A stretch of DNA of 64,000 bases, from the NCBI RefSeq assembly GCF_001039355.2, contig NW_019774058.1, forward strand, positions 289,817 through 353,816, read 5' to 3'. The position numbers and the translations under genes were made by a program. Source of the stretch: Lingula anatina (lineage: Eukaryota; Brachiopoda; Lingulata; Lingulida; Lingulidae). The notes under the pieces are model-generated. The model did no database searches. It was not told where the DNA came from and saw nothing but the letters and a program-made list of their open reading frames with translations. This document shows, piece by piece, positions 1-11,900 of this stretch (the stretch's first letter is position 1; the number at the start of each line of letters is the position of its first letter).

Positions 1-1560
1 AGAATGTATCGTTAAGTTAATATTTTAAATGTATGTCTTTCACTATTTGTTTTTCATGGTTAAAGAATAAAAAAGTATATGATAGGGAGTTATTGACCAC
101 AAGTTTAATATTCTTAAGAAGCAACAAGAGTAGCAGCTGTTTTAAAAGAGGGCACTTGACAGACAAAACAGTTTGGTTTGATGAGTTCATTACACGGTGT
201 AATTCAATGTTTCTACCACGAACTTATCACCCAAAAGACAATAGAACAAAAACAAATAATGTGTGATCAGTACGGAAAATTGAATATAATTTCTTGTGAG
301 TTTGTATGAAAAAATAAGTCGTTGACTAAACGGTGATCTTAGTGTTGATCTTCACGAAGCTTGCGCTTTTGCTCTTTATAAAATCGCAGCCCTCTGTTAG
401 CTTGGTTCATCGCAGCAATGTAGTTTTTCCAGCATTCTGCAGGTCTAGTTGCGTACAATGCCTTCATCTAATGCCTTATCATAAATTAACTTTGTGACAT
501 GAAGTAATTAATAAAATACGCCTGTTGAAGAGGGCATTTTCGTAACTTATACAGGTGCACTGTCAGGCAGGTAAGTTGTTTAGAAAAACATCGTCGCCGT
601 TCGTCTCCCCTACCTTCTGGAAGCTTATCCTCCGCTTGGATCACCGGCATTTTTTGTTAACTGACAAATTAGGGCAGATGTCAATTAACGTTTTAGCTAT
701 TAATTCTAAATTCACTAATATTTCGGACTAAACTCCATGTCAGATTCATAGCCTTGACGCAATGCCACCAGAGTAACAGTTTAAATTTCTAAACATTCTA
801 TTTCGTTTTTAGCCTGATGTTTTTTATTATCAGTTGAAAACTTTTCCATGTTCAACTACGTAAACGTGTACTACATGTATTACATGGGACTCTAAAGCAC
901 AGGGCATTGTGAAAGTTAATTGGCTACAGAGACTTGTTATCCTTCATGCAGTTTTATAGCTTGGATGAACTAGCTTTACTTAGCTTTACTTAATTTACGA
1001 CAATTTAAACAAAATCAGTCTGCAAGGCTTGCTTTGACTTGGTGTTAACCTGACACTGGTTTTAAAAGAACAAATATAAATATGTTGGATGGATTAAAAC
1101 ACCGACATCGTTCTATTTTAACTTAACGTGGTCATTTACACAGTAACACAGATAATATTTATAAGTTGCGTGTCGTTCAGCACGCATTATAGGCGAGTAG
1201 CCAAACAGTGACGATGATCAATCCAAGTAAAATCTAGGCAAGTATTGTTTACAAAATAGATCATGATGAATAAACCTACGCTTTAATAAATAATCACCAC
1301 ACGGTTCTGTTTTTGTCACTTGAAAGCTTTCGTTTAAAGACGCTCAATGATATCAAAAATGATTCGACGCTTTAAAAAATGGACAGGTTCAAGGGGCATT
1401 TTTTGTTTCAGCTAGGGGGATTTTACGTAAAGGATTCAGTGTAGGTGTTTCTTCGGATGATAGCAGCATCACACCCTAGGTCTAAGCGAGTTGACTAGAA
1501 GCTTTTTGTCCAAGCATCTTATTCCTACTACTTAAACTAATAACCCTAAACCACAAAGGT
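1..1560. other. intergenic sequence, no gene seen
   Basis: No reading frame here resembles a known protein or has convincing splice context; the longest starts near 33 and gives 77 residues of unremarkable composition. The only structure noted is a stretch of about 60 bases near 221-285 that recurs in inverted orientation near 61496-61560. Confidence 0.5.
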
Positions 1561-2700
1561 TTATGCGGTAAAAACTATTTAAACTAAATGAGGTGCATTG
1601 ACAGAGGCATAAGTACAATCCAACGCCGACGTGCAACAGGGGAAAGTCTGACAGTGTATTACATAATATATGAAAGTACGGTCAATATTAACAGTGTAAG
1701 ACATCAGTTAAAGAGGAGGGGGTCTTACTGTCTATTGTTAAACGCGACTGTTATTATCTCTCGAACAAGCTTAAACCATGCCTATACAATTACTGTGTCT
1801 CCGGCTGTCGTGCAGAAAAGGCATGTCGAATATATTTTGCTACAGTTACAAACAGAGTAAACTAGCGACTTGTTCTAGATCGCTCTAGTAAGAAAGCATA
1901 AGTGCGGCACCCGAGCACAAACAATCAATTATAACATTCATATCTTAGCGTTTACATATGACACGCAAAGAGCTAAGAATTCGCCTTGACAAAGTGCAAC
2001 AAGGGGGATGTCTGACAGTGTGGTCACACTACATGTTTATGAAAGTACGATGAATTAGCAGTCTTACACCCCATTCTCATAGATTAGATCGACCTACATT
2101 GGATCGACCTAACTCCCTGGGGGTTCACGCTAAATAGCTGTCAGCCGGGCGGACACGAAAGTTAATTACCCCTTAAAGCTTGTAGTAGGCGGGGACGGAC
2201 ACTTAAGGGGGATTATCTGACAGTAATCTAGTGAGACTCCCCGCGGTGATAGATCGATCTAAAAGTTGTGAGAACAGAGCCTTAGACATCGCTCAAAGAG
2301 GAGGGGGCTTACTATAGCCCGCAATCTATTGTTAAACGCGATCATTATCTTTTCTCAAACAACCATAAACCAAACCTAAACAATAAGATTGTTAAATCAG
2401 ATAAGTGATGTAAAATCATATTGCAAATTTACGTTGAAGACGGAGACTGTTTCATTCGCAATGTTATGAAACAAGACTGGTCCAAGTTAACTGCCCATAT
2501 TGAATAAATCTTAGACTGTTAAACCTAAAGCCCTGCTTTACGTACTTTGGTAATAGTTATTTAGTAAGCTAGGTTTATTCACATAAATCACAAAGCATAA
2601 AGGCCTTATGCTGCAAACAACCCATTTTGAACGCAATCGTCATCGCTCCCGGACAACCTGAAATCATGCCTAAACAATAGTAGGAGATGCACGTCGAGTA
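1560..2700. repeat. local degenerate repeat cluster
   Basis: Diverged copies of the same phrases recur within about 1.1 kb. A segment near 1620-1800 contains 'gtctgacagtgt', 'gaaagtacg', 'aaagaggaggggg' and 'tctattgttaaacgcga'. Parts return near 1984-2062, 2282-2390 and 2602-2690. The pieces keep their order, which suggests old tandem duplication followed by decay. Between them, 2069-2275 carries 'agatcgacc' and 'agatcgatct' motifs in inverted orientation, resembling the terminal repeats of the MITE at 40762-40950. No coding potential is seen. Confidence 0.5.
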
Positions 2701-3335
2701 AAAGATTCAACACCTGGGTGCCCAGCACTATTATGTAAAGGAAAAATGACTTGACGTTTCACGCACAATCATCATCGAAAGCCTAATATCATTATGCTCC
2801 ATGTGCAGTCGATTTTTATCAAAATAAAAAGTGTGTTTCATACAAGCAAAATCTAACTTTCCTTTATAACTTTTACTGAACAGCGAAGAGTTACATACAC
2901 CCGGTTATAAAATTACAAATGTAATTATGCGGCTAATTTCTCTAATGTAGAATGAAACATTTTGTTGACTTTTAAATGATAGGACAGTCACTATCATCTT
3001 AAAAGTAGTTTATGTGCACGTTCCCCTAACGCGCGTGCAAAAAATTCCCTTCAAATAACCAGATACATATCTGTCTATACTGGTAACTAGTGAAAATCTA
3101 TCTGTGGCCCTGATAATAGGTAAACACTCACCGCGTTAGCTGCGACAATGATTATTTCTTCACAGCGATTTATTCATTTAATTATAAAATCATTATTTAT
3201 TCAGTTTATTTATTCATTTAATTATTTGAAATAACTTACATGTATCTTTTTATTTAATGATTTATACCATCTAATTTTTATCTATTTTTTATTTGATTCC
3301 TAATGTCATCTAATTATTTACTTAATTCTTTAAAT

Positions 3336-3392
3336 AATTTATTTATTTATTTATTTATTTATTTATTCATTTATTTATTTATTTATTTATTA
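3336..3392. repeat. (ATTT)n microsatellite
   Basis: Nearly uninterrupted tetranucleotide tract in a longer T/A-rich stretch from about 3170 to 3420. The rest of 2700-4310 shows no supported gene. Confidence 0.9.
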
Positions 3393-4313
3393 AGACTTTC
3401 TATTATTTATCCTTTTACGGATTCGCTCTATTATTTAAAAAAAAATGTGACTTAATGTAGTAATTGAGGCAACACGTCAGCTTGTTATGTGAATGTTTTA
3501 ATAATGTTTCTTTCTTTGTTATTTCTAAACAGTAATCTATTTTTACACAGGTCGCGATGATGGAAATTTATGTACGGAGCATCTTTAAACTTTTTGGGTG
3601 ATTTGTTGATCATGCTGATGTACGATGCTGATGCATGTTTATCAAATTCCATTTTTGACCACGGAACACTTCATATGGAATTAAATAACTGATGCTAAAT
3701 TAAACAAGCAGTTTTCTTGCAACACTTAAAACATGATCAGCTGCGCGTCCCAAGCTAGTGAACAAAAGGATAGTTGGCCACGGGAGTGGCACGCGTTAGC
3801 ATAGATTCTAGCCTCTTAAAGCTATAATCCTATCGCCGCAACAAACAATGGGTACCTTCTGGCTGATGTATCCTGCTGTTAATTACACCTAGTTACAGAT
3901 GTCTACGCTGAACCACAGAAACAGGCGTCATGGGGTTCACTCGCCTAAGGTATTGTGTGCTATTACGCCTAAACTTTTGTGTTTTGGCGTTCGAATTTTG
4001 AAGGGATTAGACGGCTCTCCATTGTTTGTCCGCCCCCTTCTATTCACAGGATAGGGATTAAAACATGTATGTTGGCCCTATTTGTAAGATTATACATTCT
4101 GGTGGGTAAAAAGCCTGTAACCTTGGTCATTTTGAGGAAACCCATGGTAGCCGCCATTTTCCACTACATTTGTGCCACATACATAAATTATAAAATAAGT
4201 AGTGATTATATTTCAATATTGATAGAAACAACTCTGGTTGGTGATGCTGCTCCCTTTCCTGCCAAGGGCGAATGATAACGATAATACCATATACTACTGG
4301 GTAAACCCAATGA

Positions 4314-4470
4314 CAGGGGCGGATCTAGGATTATTTGAAGGGGGGGTTGCGTATGCGAAGCCGATCTTCACCGCCTACGGTTTAGAACTATGATTCAGCT
4401 AGTCTAAAATTCTAATTCCAAGAGGGGACTGTTTGTGTAATCGTAGGGAGGGGCCCTAAATCCGCCACTG
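4314..4470. mobile_element. hAT-like MITE, 6-bp target duplication
   Basis: A 157-bp element bounded by imperfect terminal inverted repeats: left CAGGGGCGGATCTAGG, right (reverse complement) CAGTGGCGGATTTAGG. It is flanked on both sides by CAATGA, which reads as a target-site duplication. The interior is short, G-rich next to the left end, and non-coding. CAGGG-type ends with short duplications fit non-autonomous hAT elements; related ends occur at 52050-52300 and 53077-53330. The family assignment is inference. Confidence 0.7.
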
Positions 4471-5034
4471 CAATGAGCATCAATCCCATGACCGGGATGT
4501 TGGACCCATTACTGTAGAACGATACGGTCATAAATTTTGTTGTCTAACAGCTTCTTCGTATGGCATGGATAAGGTCAGTGTGAATACAGAGTTCGGAGGT
4601 CAATGCTTTTGGAACATACATTACCATTTAGGGCGGCTCTTTCCGTAATGTAAAAGACATGGTATAAATTGAAATTTGAATTTAAATTGAGACAGTCGTG
4701 TATTTTTGTTCTGTACACATATATGTATGTTTTAACAATTGAATACAACTTTGAATTCATTCAATTTTATTTTTTTGACACTTCAACAAGTTAAATGCAC
4801 CTCTGTATTGGGTTTGGGTGTTTTAAGTTTAAACTACACTGCACCATTTAAATCATTTATGTCGACAAAAATACGTTTTTAAGTCTAAACTACATAATTC
4901 GACTCTGAAATAGGTTAATGTATCCCGTATATCGGTATGTTTTTTTCTATTTGAAAAATATTTTTCATGTCCATATGTATGGCCTGCAGTCTTGGTTTTA
5001 GAATTATAAATATTTACAGTTCTAGAAAGGCATA

Positions 5035-5960
5035 GATAAAATTCCAGAACTCTTACCTGTGGTTGAGCCAGAGCTCTTTTATGTCTTGAAGACGGATCAC
5101 CGGTCACTCAACTGCAAATTCTAATTTGGACCATCTCTTCCCTTGAAGCCTTTTCTTCCACTGATTCGAAGTCGAGAGCATCCTGCATTTATATCCTATG
5201 ATGATAAAATAGCCCGACCTTTGCAATGTATGTCCAATGAAGGAAGATTTCGCATACGTGTTACACCTTAGGGATTGGTTTTTTCGTGATTTGGATTTAT
5301 TTCCTTTGACATACCATCATGTTTATCAGTAATTTGTTTTTCAGCATTATATAGTGATAATTAGATCACGTAGGGCTTATTTAACAGGTGGGGTCATTTT
5401 CACCTCATTAAATTTGAAATGTGTTGTTATGTGAGGGGGCGCATGTTTGTTCATCAAAATCTGCCATGAGCGGATATTGATTGAGATAAAACGTCTTCTC
5501 AAATCAGTCTTATTCTGTAAACTACGTTTTTGGACTATGATGTTTGAGTGCCAATTAAAATTTTGTGTGCCAAAGAAATCTTAAATCTGAAATCTGAAAT
5601 CTTAATAAAACTACATTCAGGGCCGTAGCCTCCGGGGGGGCAGGGGGGGCAGCTGCCCCCCTGGGATTTAGAATTTTCCACACAGGTAGGGGGACACCCC
5701 CTCCCCCCTCGGGGGCTTCGCCCCCTCGTGTCCGGTTACTGCCCCCCCTGGCATTTTGCTCAAGCTACGGCCCTGACATTTACATAAAACTACGTATAAG
5801 GGATCATTCCCCTTTTATTTTAATCATACTTGGATGGGGTTTTTTAACAAGACTGATTTAATGTGTGGAACATCCATCTAAAATATAATTAGAAAAACGA
5901 CAGAAGTGGGAGAAATATTTGTGCCAAGACGTCTCAGGTTCTGCTGGATGTGAATTATGA
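5035..5960. repeat. copy of the ~1-1.6 kb dispersed repeat, split by a MITE
   Basis: This copy shares ordered landmarks with the copies at 9.4-12 kb and 27.9-34.3 kb: 'agaactcttacctgtg', 'gcatacgtgttacacctta', 'agtgataattagatcacgtagg', 'aatctgccatgagc', 'tggactatgatgtttgag' and 'gggatcattcccc'. It is interrupted by the MITE at 5618-5775. Removing that element restores continuity with the copy at about 33690-33750. No open frame is conserved between copies. Confidence 0.7.
5618..5775. mobile_element. hAT-like MITE inserted in a repeat copy
   Basis: A 158-bp element with 12-bp terminal inverted repeats (CAGGGCCGTAGC at the left, its complement at the right) and a G/C-rich interior that can fold on itself. 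It is flanked by ACATT on both sides, a 5-bp target duplication. The sequence across the insertion point is continuous in a sister copy of the surrounding repeat, which supports real transposition. Confidence 0.75.
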
Positions 5961-6181
5961 GGAAAAATTAGAATTACCCTAACCTCAAGCAACCAAATAG
6001 TGAATATCATCAAATTATTAAAAAGGGATGGATGGAAAGTTTTGGTTCTGCAGTAAAGAAGCCAGGGAAGCAATTACTATGAACTGAGACCAGCAAAGAG
6101 GTTACCAAGGAAATTTCTTATGTCTGGATGTCCAATAATATATTTCCTCTCTTTGAAAACATTTCCGACAGAATAACTGAT

Positions 6182-7418
6182 TATTAAGGCTACATACATG
6201 TATAAATAGCATTGCATTTAAAGATTAAAATCATAAACACGCTTTGTCAAGTTTTTGTTTGAACTATTTGACTTACGTGTACCATCACTTCTAGTCATTG
6301 CATTTCACAGGCAGCTAATGCTTCATTAGTTCCCCAAATATATTATAATCCAACATTCTTCTGTTGTTCTTCTCAAAGGTAAGAAAAATACTTTATTTGG
6401 AGATTATCTCGGCAAATTATTTGCTGGCTTCGGCATGTGACGGATATTTCTTCCTGCTTCCTACAGTGTACATGTAAACCAAAAGTGTATCATACAGTAC
6501 ATCCTATCGTAAAATATTCATTTTGGTAAGGATAATTGATTTTTAATTATAATTCCCATCCAACAGATGTCGGGAGATCTTATGGCTGCTCATTTTTTGA
6601 TCAAGATGACTGAGGTGGTTCATTGTCCCCATTATCGGCATTTTTGCTCTCCATTTTAGTGAACAATTTCTCTGTAAAATGTACAATCTCAGTATTAACC
6701 TCAGGAATGGATCCTACAACGCATGTCTTTTAATAAAAAGAAAAAAAGAACAGCAACTTTTTTTGTTTATATTCAAAATTTGTGAGATAGTCACGTTCCT
6801 TATCTAGTAGGCCTTTCCCATGTAGCGCTAAAAGATTGTTTAATTTGCGCATAGTGGTTTCGGGGTATATATATATNAATATTAAGGCTACATACATGTA
6901 TAAATAGCATTGCATTTAAAGATTAAAATCATAAACACGCTTTGTCAAGTTTTGTTTGAACTATTTGACTTACGTGTACCATCACTTCTAGTCATTGCAT
7001 TTCACAGGCAGCTAATGCTTCATTAGTTCCCCAAATATATTATAATCCAACATTCTTCTGTTGTTCTTCTCAAAGGTAAGAAAAATACTTTATTTGGAGA
7101 TAATCTCGGCAAATTATTTGCTGGCTTCGGCATGTGACGGATATTTCTTCCTGCTTCCTACATGTAAACCAAAAGTGTATCATACAGTACATCATATTGT
7201 AAAATATTCATTTTGGTAAGGATAATTGATTCTTAACTATAATTCCCATCCAACAGATGTCGGGAGATCTTATGGCTGCTCATTTTTGTTGATCAAGATG
7301 ACTGAGGTGGTTCATTGTCCCCATTATCGGCATTTTTGCTCTCCATTTTAGTGACCAATTTCTCTGTAAAATGTACAATCTCAGTATTAACCTCAGGAAT
7401 GGATTCTACAACGCATGT

Positions 7419-7475
<57 letters not shown>

Positions 7476-7642
7476 AAAAGAAAACAAGAACAGCAACTTT
7501 TTTTGCCCCGACCGGTTTCTTTCTTTCTTCAGGGGGTTTTGTTTATATTCAAAATTTGTGAGATAGTCACGTTCCTTATCTAGTAGGCCTTTCCCATGTA
7601 GCGCTAAAAGATTGTTTAACTTGCGCATAGTGGTTTCGGGGT
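6182..7642. repeat. overlapping contig ends placed in tandem (single N at 6877)
   Basis: 6182-6866 and 6880-7642 are near-identical and in the same order, and the only ambiguous base between them is the N at 6877. The second copy has a (TA)n tract and about 32 extra bases ('gccccgaccgg...') that the first lacks. Two overlapping contigs carrying allelic versions, joined rather than merged, explain this best. A true tandem duplication with a breakpoint exactly at the gap is the alternative. Confidence 0.7.
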
Positions 7643-8974
7643 GATATGTCGTAATTTTTTCATAGTATGATTCGTCATCTAAGATATTCAGAAATAATTT
7701 TTCATAAGTGTCGGTATCCATAATCACTACAGCACTGCCTTTGTCTGCTTCTTTGATAATTATGTCATTGTCAATTCTGAGTATATTTAGAGTTTTTCAT
7801 TGTTCTTTATTGAAATTTCCTTTTCCAGGTTGAGTTTTAATCTGATCCATTGGAAATTTTGATATATGATTTATATATAAGTCTAATGCTGCATTCCTTC
7901 CTCTGTTTGGTGTAAAAGAACTTTTATTACGGACAATCGATTCATCAGTATTTTCTTTGTCTTTATAAAACTCCGCTAAGCGTAGCCGTCTGCAAAAATT
8001 TGAAATATCCTTTTTAAGTTCTTCATGATTGGGGTTTTTGGGTGTGGGTGTGAATTTTAAGCCTTTCTCTAGTATACTTATTTCAGTTTGTGACAATTTT
8101 TTCTTTGATAGGTTTATCACTTTCGGATCTAGTATTGTTGAGTCGGGCGTCTTTTCCTGGCTGGTTTCCCTTGACCATTCCCTAAAAAATGGCCTTTTTG
8201 TCGGTTTGGTCTCACTGTTGATTGGATTTGTCGGTTTCCTTTGTTCGTACTGCAGTGATATGGTATAAAGTTAGTTGGATTATATTGTTGTCTCCCATGC
8301 TCGCTGTTTTGTCCAGCACGATAAAAAGGTCTTCTAGATGCATCTGGATAAGTTTGATTCTGTATCGCTACTTTTTGATATTTACTTTGTCGGTGAGTGT
8401 TTTGATGTTTGCAAGCTGTTGAGTCCCTTGTTTTAAAGAAGGTTTTTTTTTTTTTTTCTTTGAACATCTCTTGAAATTTCATTTGGTAGTTCTCTAACCA
8501 TCCTTCTGTTTTAAGCCATCGGTTTATAGATTTTTGCCCTTCTGCAAGGCATTCCTCTTGCCATAGTTTATTGAGTGTGTCCAGGGTGTCATCCTTCGAT
8601 TTTTCTTGCAGAAATTGTCTCATTTCTCGATCAGCAGCTTTATATAAGTCTTCATTTTGTTTACCACGTAGATTCAAAAGTTCAATTTCTGTTTTGAAAT
8701 TTTCTTGAACCCGTCTTTCTCGAATTTTTCTTTGTTTCTCAGGTTCACCTTTGATTTCAGATAGCTGTAGTTTTCTTGGGACCACCATTGGTGTTAGTTC
8801 AAACCACTTCTTGTACATCTTGGCTTTCTCTGCATTTTTCAGCATGTTCCAGAAATGTATACGTCTATATCTCAATTTTTCATTCCATGTACGTGTTTGT
8901 TTGACATTGTCTGTTTCTTGTAATATCACATTAGTTGTGGGACGTTCTATAGTAAGTTTACTTATATCAAACAA
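7293..8974 (-). pseudogene. Penelope-like retroelement, N-terminal part of reverse transcriptase, broken
   Basis: Read on the minus strand. The first frame (8974-8129) is a 281-residue lysine- and glutamine-rich N-terminal region. A frame change near 8130-8160 leads to a segment containing LSQTEISILEKGLKFTPTP and a basic FCRRLRLAEF stretch. An in-frame TGA near 7797 follows, and then KEADKGSAVVIMD and a KGLLDKERDYLTNFEYK block. The 'LxKGLKFxPTP' and 'ADKGSAVVIMD' blocks are typical of Penelope-like elements. The copy then jumps to non-coding element sequence ('ccggtcggggc') and a (TA)n tract, so the catalytic palm with its aspartate motif and any GIY-YIG endonuclease are missing. With a frameshift, a stop and a truncation it cannot encode an active enzyme. 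Confidence 0.75.
7421..7472. repeat. (TA)n microsatellite
   Basis: About 26 uninterrupted TA units inside the Penelope-like relic. The matching position in the first overlapping copy (near 6731) has no expansion. Confidence 0.95.
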
Positions 8975-9167
8975 AACACTCGATGTTTCCCGTAACTACA
9001 TATATTTAGCCATCAAACTTGTCCTACTGCTTAACACATCCAGGCTAAAAGGGTGTACCATGCTTGGGTGCAAAACATGCTTAGGAGCTAAATGCGTTGA
9101 AAATTTCAGACAAAGCAGGCACTTGGATGTTTTTACAGTGTACGTTATAATTTGTGTACGTTGTAAT

Positions 9168-9330
9168 TTCCCGCTGGGTGGTGTTGATATAACATTGGTT
9201 TCTGACGTTGATACAACGTTGTTATCTGAGGTTGACACAACTTTCAAATTCAATGTTTATCCAATGTCTTCTCAACGTTATGGTTCGACGTTGTTTCAAC
9301 GTTAAAACAAGATAATTTGCCCGCTGGGTT
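9168..9330. repeat. short repeat bounded by 'cccgctggg' motifs
   Basis: The motif 'tttcccgctgggtggtg' opens and 'tttgcccgctgggtttg' closes a segment of about 160 bp full of 'aacgttg'/'caacgtt' words in both orientations (gttgatacaacg, gacgttgtttcaacgtt). The density of self-complementary words suggests a small hairpin-forming mobile or satellite-like repeat. No target duplication is obvious. Confidence 0.5.
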
Positions 9331-9439
9331 TGTGAAACTCTAGGTAGGCCATTTTGGTTGCCATTTAGAAAATTGTCATTTTACCGTCAGATAAATAAAT
9401 GATTGTCACATTTGTATTCAGCATCAAGTTTCGCCTTAG

Positions 9440-11900
9440 ATAGCACATGTTATGGAAAATTTGTGAGATTTACCCTACCCTACCCTAATCAAACAGTCAC
9501 ACTAGCCAACCATTGCAATGCATGTCAAATCAATGACGCTTTGGCATACGTGCTACACCTTAGAGCTTGTTTTTTTTTCGTGATGTGGCTTTATTTCTTT
9601 TCAAATGTCTTTGTGTTTATCAGTAATTAGATTTTTATCATTTTTTAGTGATAGTAGGATCACGAAGGAGCCTATATAACAGGTAATTTAGATTTAGTTA
9701 AATTCGAAATATGTGTTCATGTGTGTGCGCGCACGTGTTTGCTCAAAATCTGCCATGAAACATCATAGATAAAACATGTCCTCTGAAACAGTATTATTTC
9801 TACAAGGTGCGTTTTTGGACCATGGTGTTTGAAAGGAGTACCAATAATTTTTTTTGCGTACCAAAGATGAAACCCGAAATTAAACTACAATAGATTATTC
9901 ACCTCTTACGTCAATCTTAGTTTGACAATTACTTATACATGGCTCGAAGGAATCGAATGTATGCAAAAATATCAATTTAAGAGATAGTTAGAGAAACGAC
10001 AAGCGTCGGAGAAATATTTGTGGCCCCTCTCCTCCACCACTTCGTGCGCTCAAGACTGCCGAAGTTTCAAAGTTAATCCCCCCATTTCAGAATACAGCTA
10101 TTCAAATACGTGCATGTGGACTTCCTTGACAAGGCCATAATTGAAATCAAACAACTCTTATTATTATCCCAAAAGTAACACAATTTGGAATTTGCTTCCT
10201 ATTATTTAAAATTTCATTTTATTCCCTTACACTGCAGTCACCTTTTTCTCAAAATACCTTTATTAGCTTTTGAGGCAACATCTGATCTACATGTTTATAC
10301 ATGTAGTTCTATCTACCGATAGATATGTGTGGCTAAAAACGCGCTTGATTTTATACAAGTGTACATAACATTTTTGGGGAAAGTTTCATTTCAACTTTTA
10401 ATACAAATGTGCTTATTTTAGTTTGAATATGCTTCGGGCACCAGATTGGTGATGTCTGCACTACCCGCTATCAGTTGATATGGTTTTAGTCATATCAAAC
10501 ATTTACAGTAAAGCTGAGCTTGACGTGTTTTACCAGTTTGATCTCGACTAGCACGAAACTATACAAGGGATCATTCATATCTTATTTCAACCATACGTGT
10601 AGTTATTCGGTATTTTAAACATGACTCGAAGGAGTCAAATTTAATGAGTGGAAATAGCCATTCTTTGTTTCCTATTGAGCTGAAGTAAGTTATCTACATG
10701 CATATACCTATCTACTTGTGTGGGTTATAACGGGCCTGATTTTATAGGATTGCCCATATCATTTTCAAGGACGGTTCATTTCAATATTAAAACAAAAATC
10801 AATTTCTCGGATATGAATATGTTTTAAGCATTTAAATGGAATTGTCCAAAATACCTTCTATCATTTGATAAGTTTTTCATCAAATGTCAAATGTCAGCTT
10901 AAAATTCGAAGTAAAAGAAGTAGGCAGAAAAATTTCAAGCATATAAGGGAACTTTGCTGAACATATTACTATTAAATCGCAAAAGCTTTCAATAGTGAGT
11001 GATGTTATAAGTTATTTTCCACAAAAAAATCATCTCTTTGTCAACTCGTTTCCCCTACTCTCCAATGCTTCAAAGTCGAGTACACTTTTATTAAGACCCA
11101 AAGATCTATAATGATAAATCAGTCACACTGACCAACCATTGTAATGCATATCTAATCAAGGAGGCTTTAACATTTGTGTTACACCTTAGGAATTAATATT
11201 GTGGCTTTATTTCCTTTCAGTTGCCATTGTCTTTACCAGTAATTTTTTCATCATTATATATTTTAATTAAACCTATATAGGAAGTGGGGGTTGATTTTGA
11301 CCTCATTAAATTCTAAATGTGTTTGTGTGTGTGCGCGTTAAAAATTTGTTAAAAGTTTGTTAAAAATCTGTCATGAGTCAACATTGATTTAGAGAATCAG
11401 TATTATTTCTATAGGCTGCGTTTCTGGATAATGGTGTTTAAGACAAGTACCAATGGAAGTTATGCGTGCCAGAGACGAAATCTTGAATTAAACTGTATGG
11501 GATTATTCTCCACATGTTCCAATCATAGTTGCACCTTTTTTTAACCAACCAGACTCGAAGGAATCAAAATCAATTTTAAGTCTGTGAAACTCACTCTTCC
11601 TCTCAAAACTGAGAAAGTTGCAAAAAATAGTGGGGGTACATCTATATTCACTCTTACCCCTATCACCCTTTACCCCTGGCGTCTACTTCAATGTCCACCC
11701 TATTTTAACACCCCCAGTACCTAAAAGAGTCATCTGAATAGCTTACCTCGCGGCAACAACTCACTATCCTTTGTAGTAGCAACTCAACTGAATATCTTAT
11801 TATAAATATGTTTGGTTTTTTTACGAGTGTCCATATTTTTTCAAGAACGTTTCATTTTCTCAGACAAAGTTGTATGTTGAACACTCTTAATGTCCATTTT
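9440..11900. repeat. two head-to-tail copies of the ~1-1.6 kb repeat
   Basis: Landmarks occur twice in the same order: 'catacgtgctacacctta' at about 9545 and a worn version at about 11172; 'atgactcgaagga' at about 10621 and 11550; 'cctactt(a/g)tgtgg' with 'gcgcttgattttata' near 10300-10370 and again near 10705-10745. The first copy also keeps 'gatcacgaagg' and 'tgccatgaaacatc'. No conserved open frame is present, and internal indels differ between copies. The family also occurs at 5.0-5.9 kb and 27.9-34.3 kb. Confidence 0.7.

Noticed and set aside
1588-1860. 90-residue plus-strand frame
   Set aside because: Lies within the local degenerate repeat and has no domain resemblance.
8751-9305. 184-residue plus-strand frame
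   Set aside because: Opposite strand of the Penelope-like relic and the adjacent 'cccgctggg' repeat; hydrophobic composition results from antisense reading.
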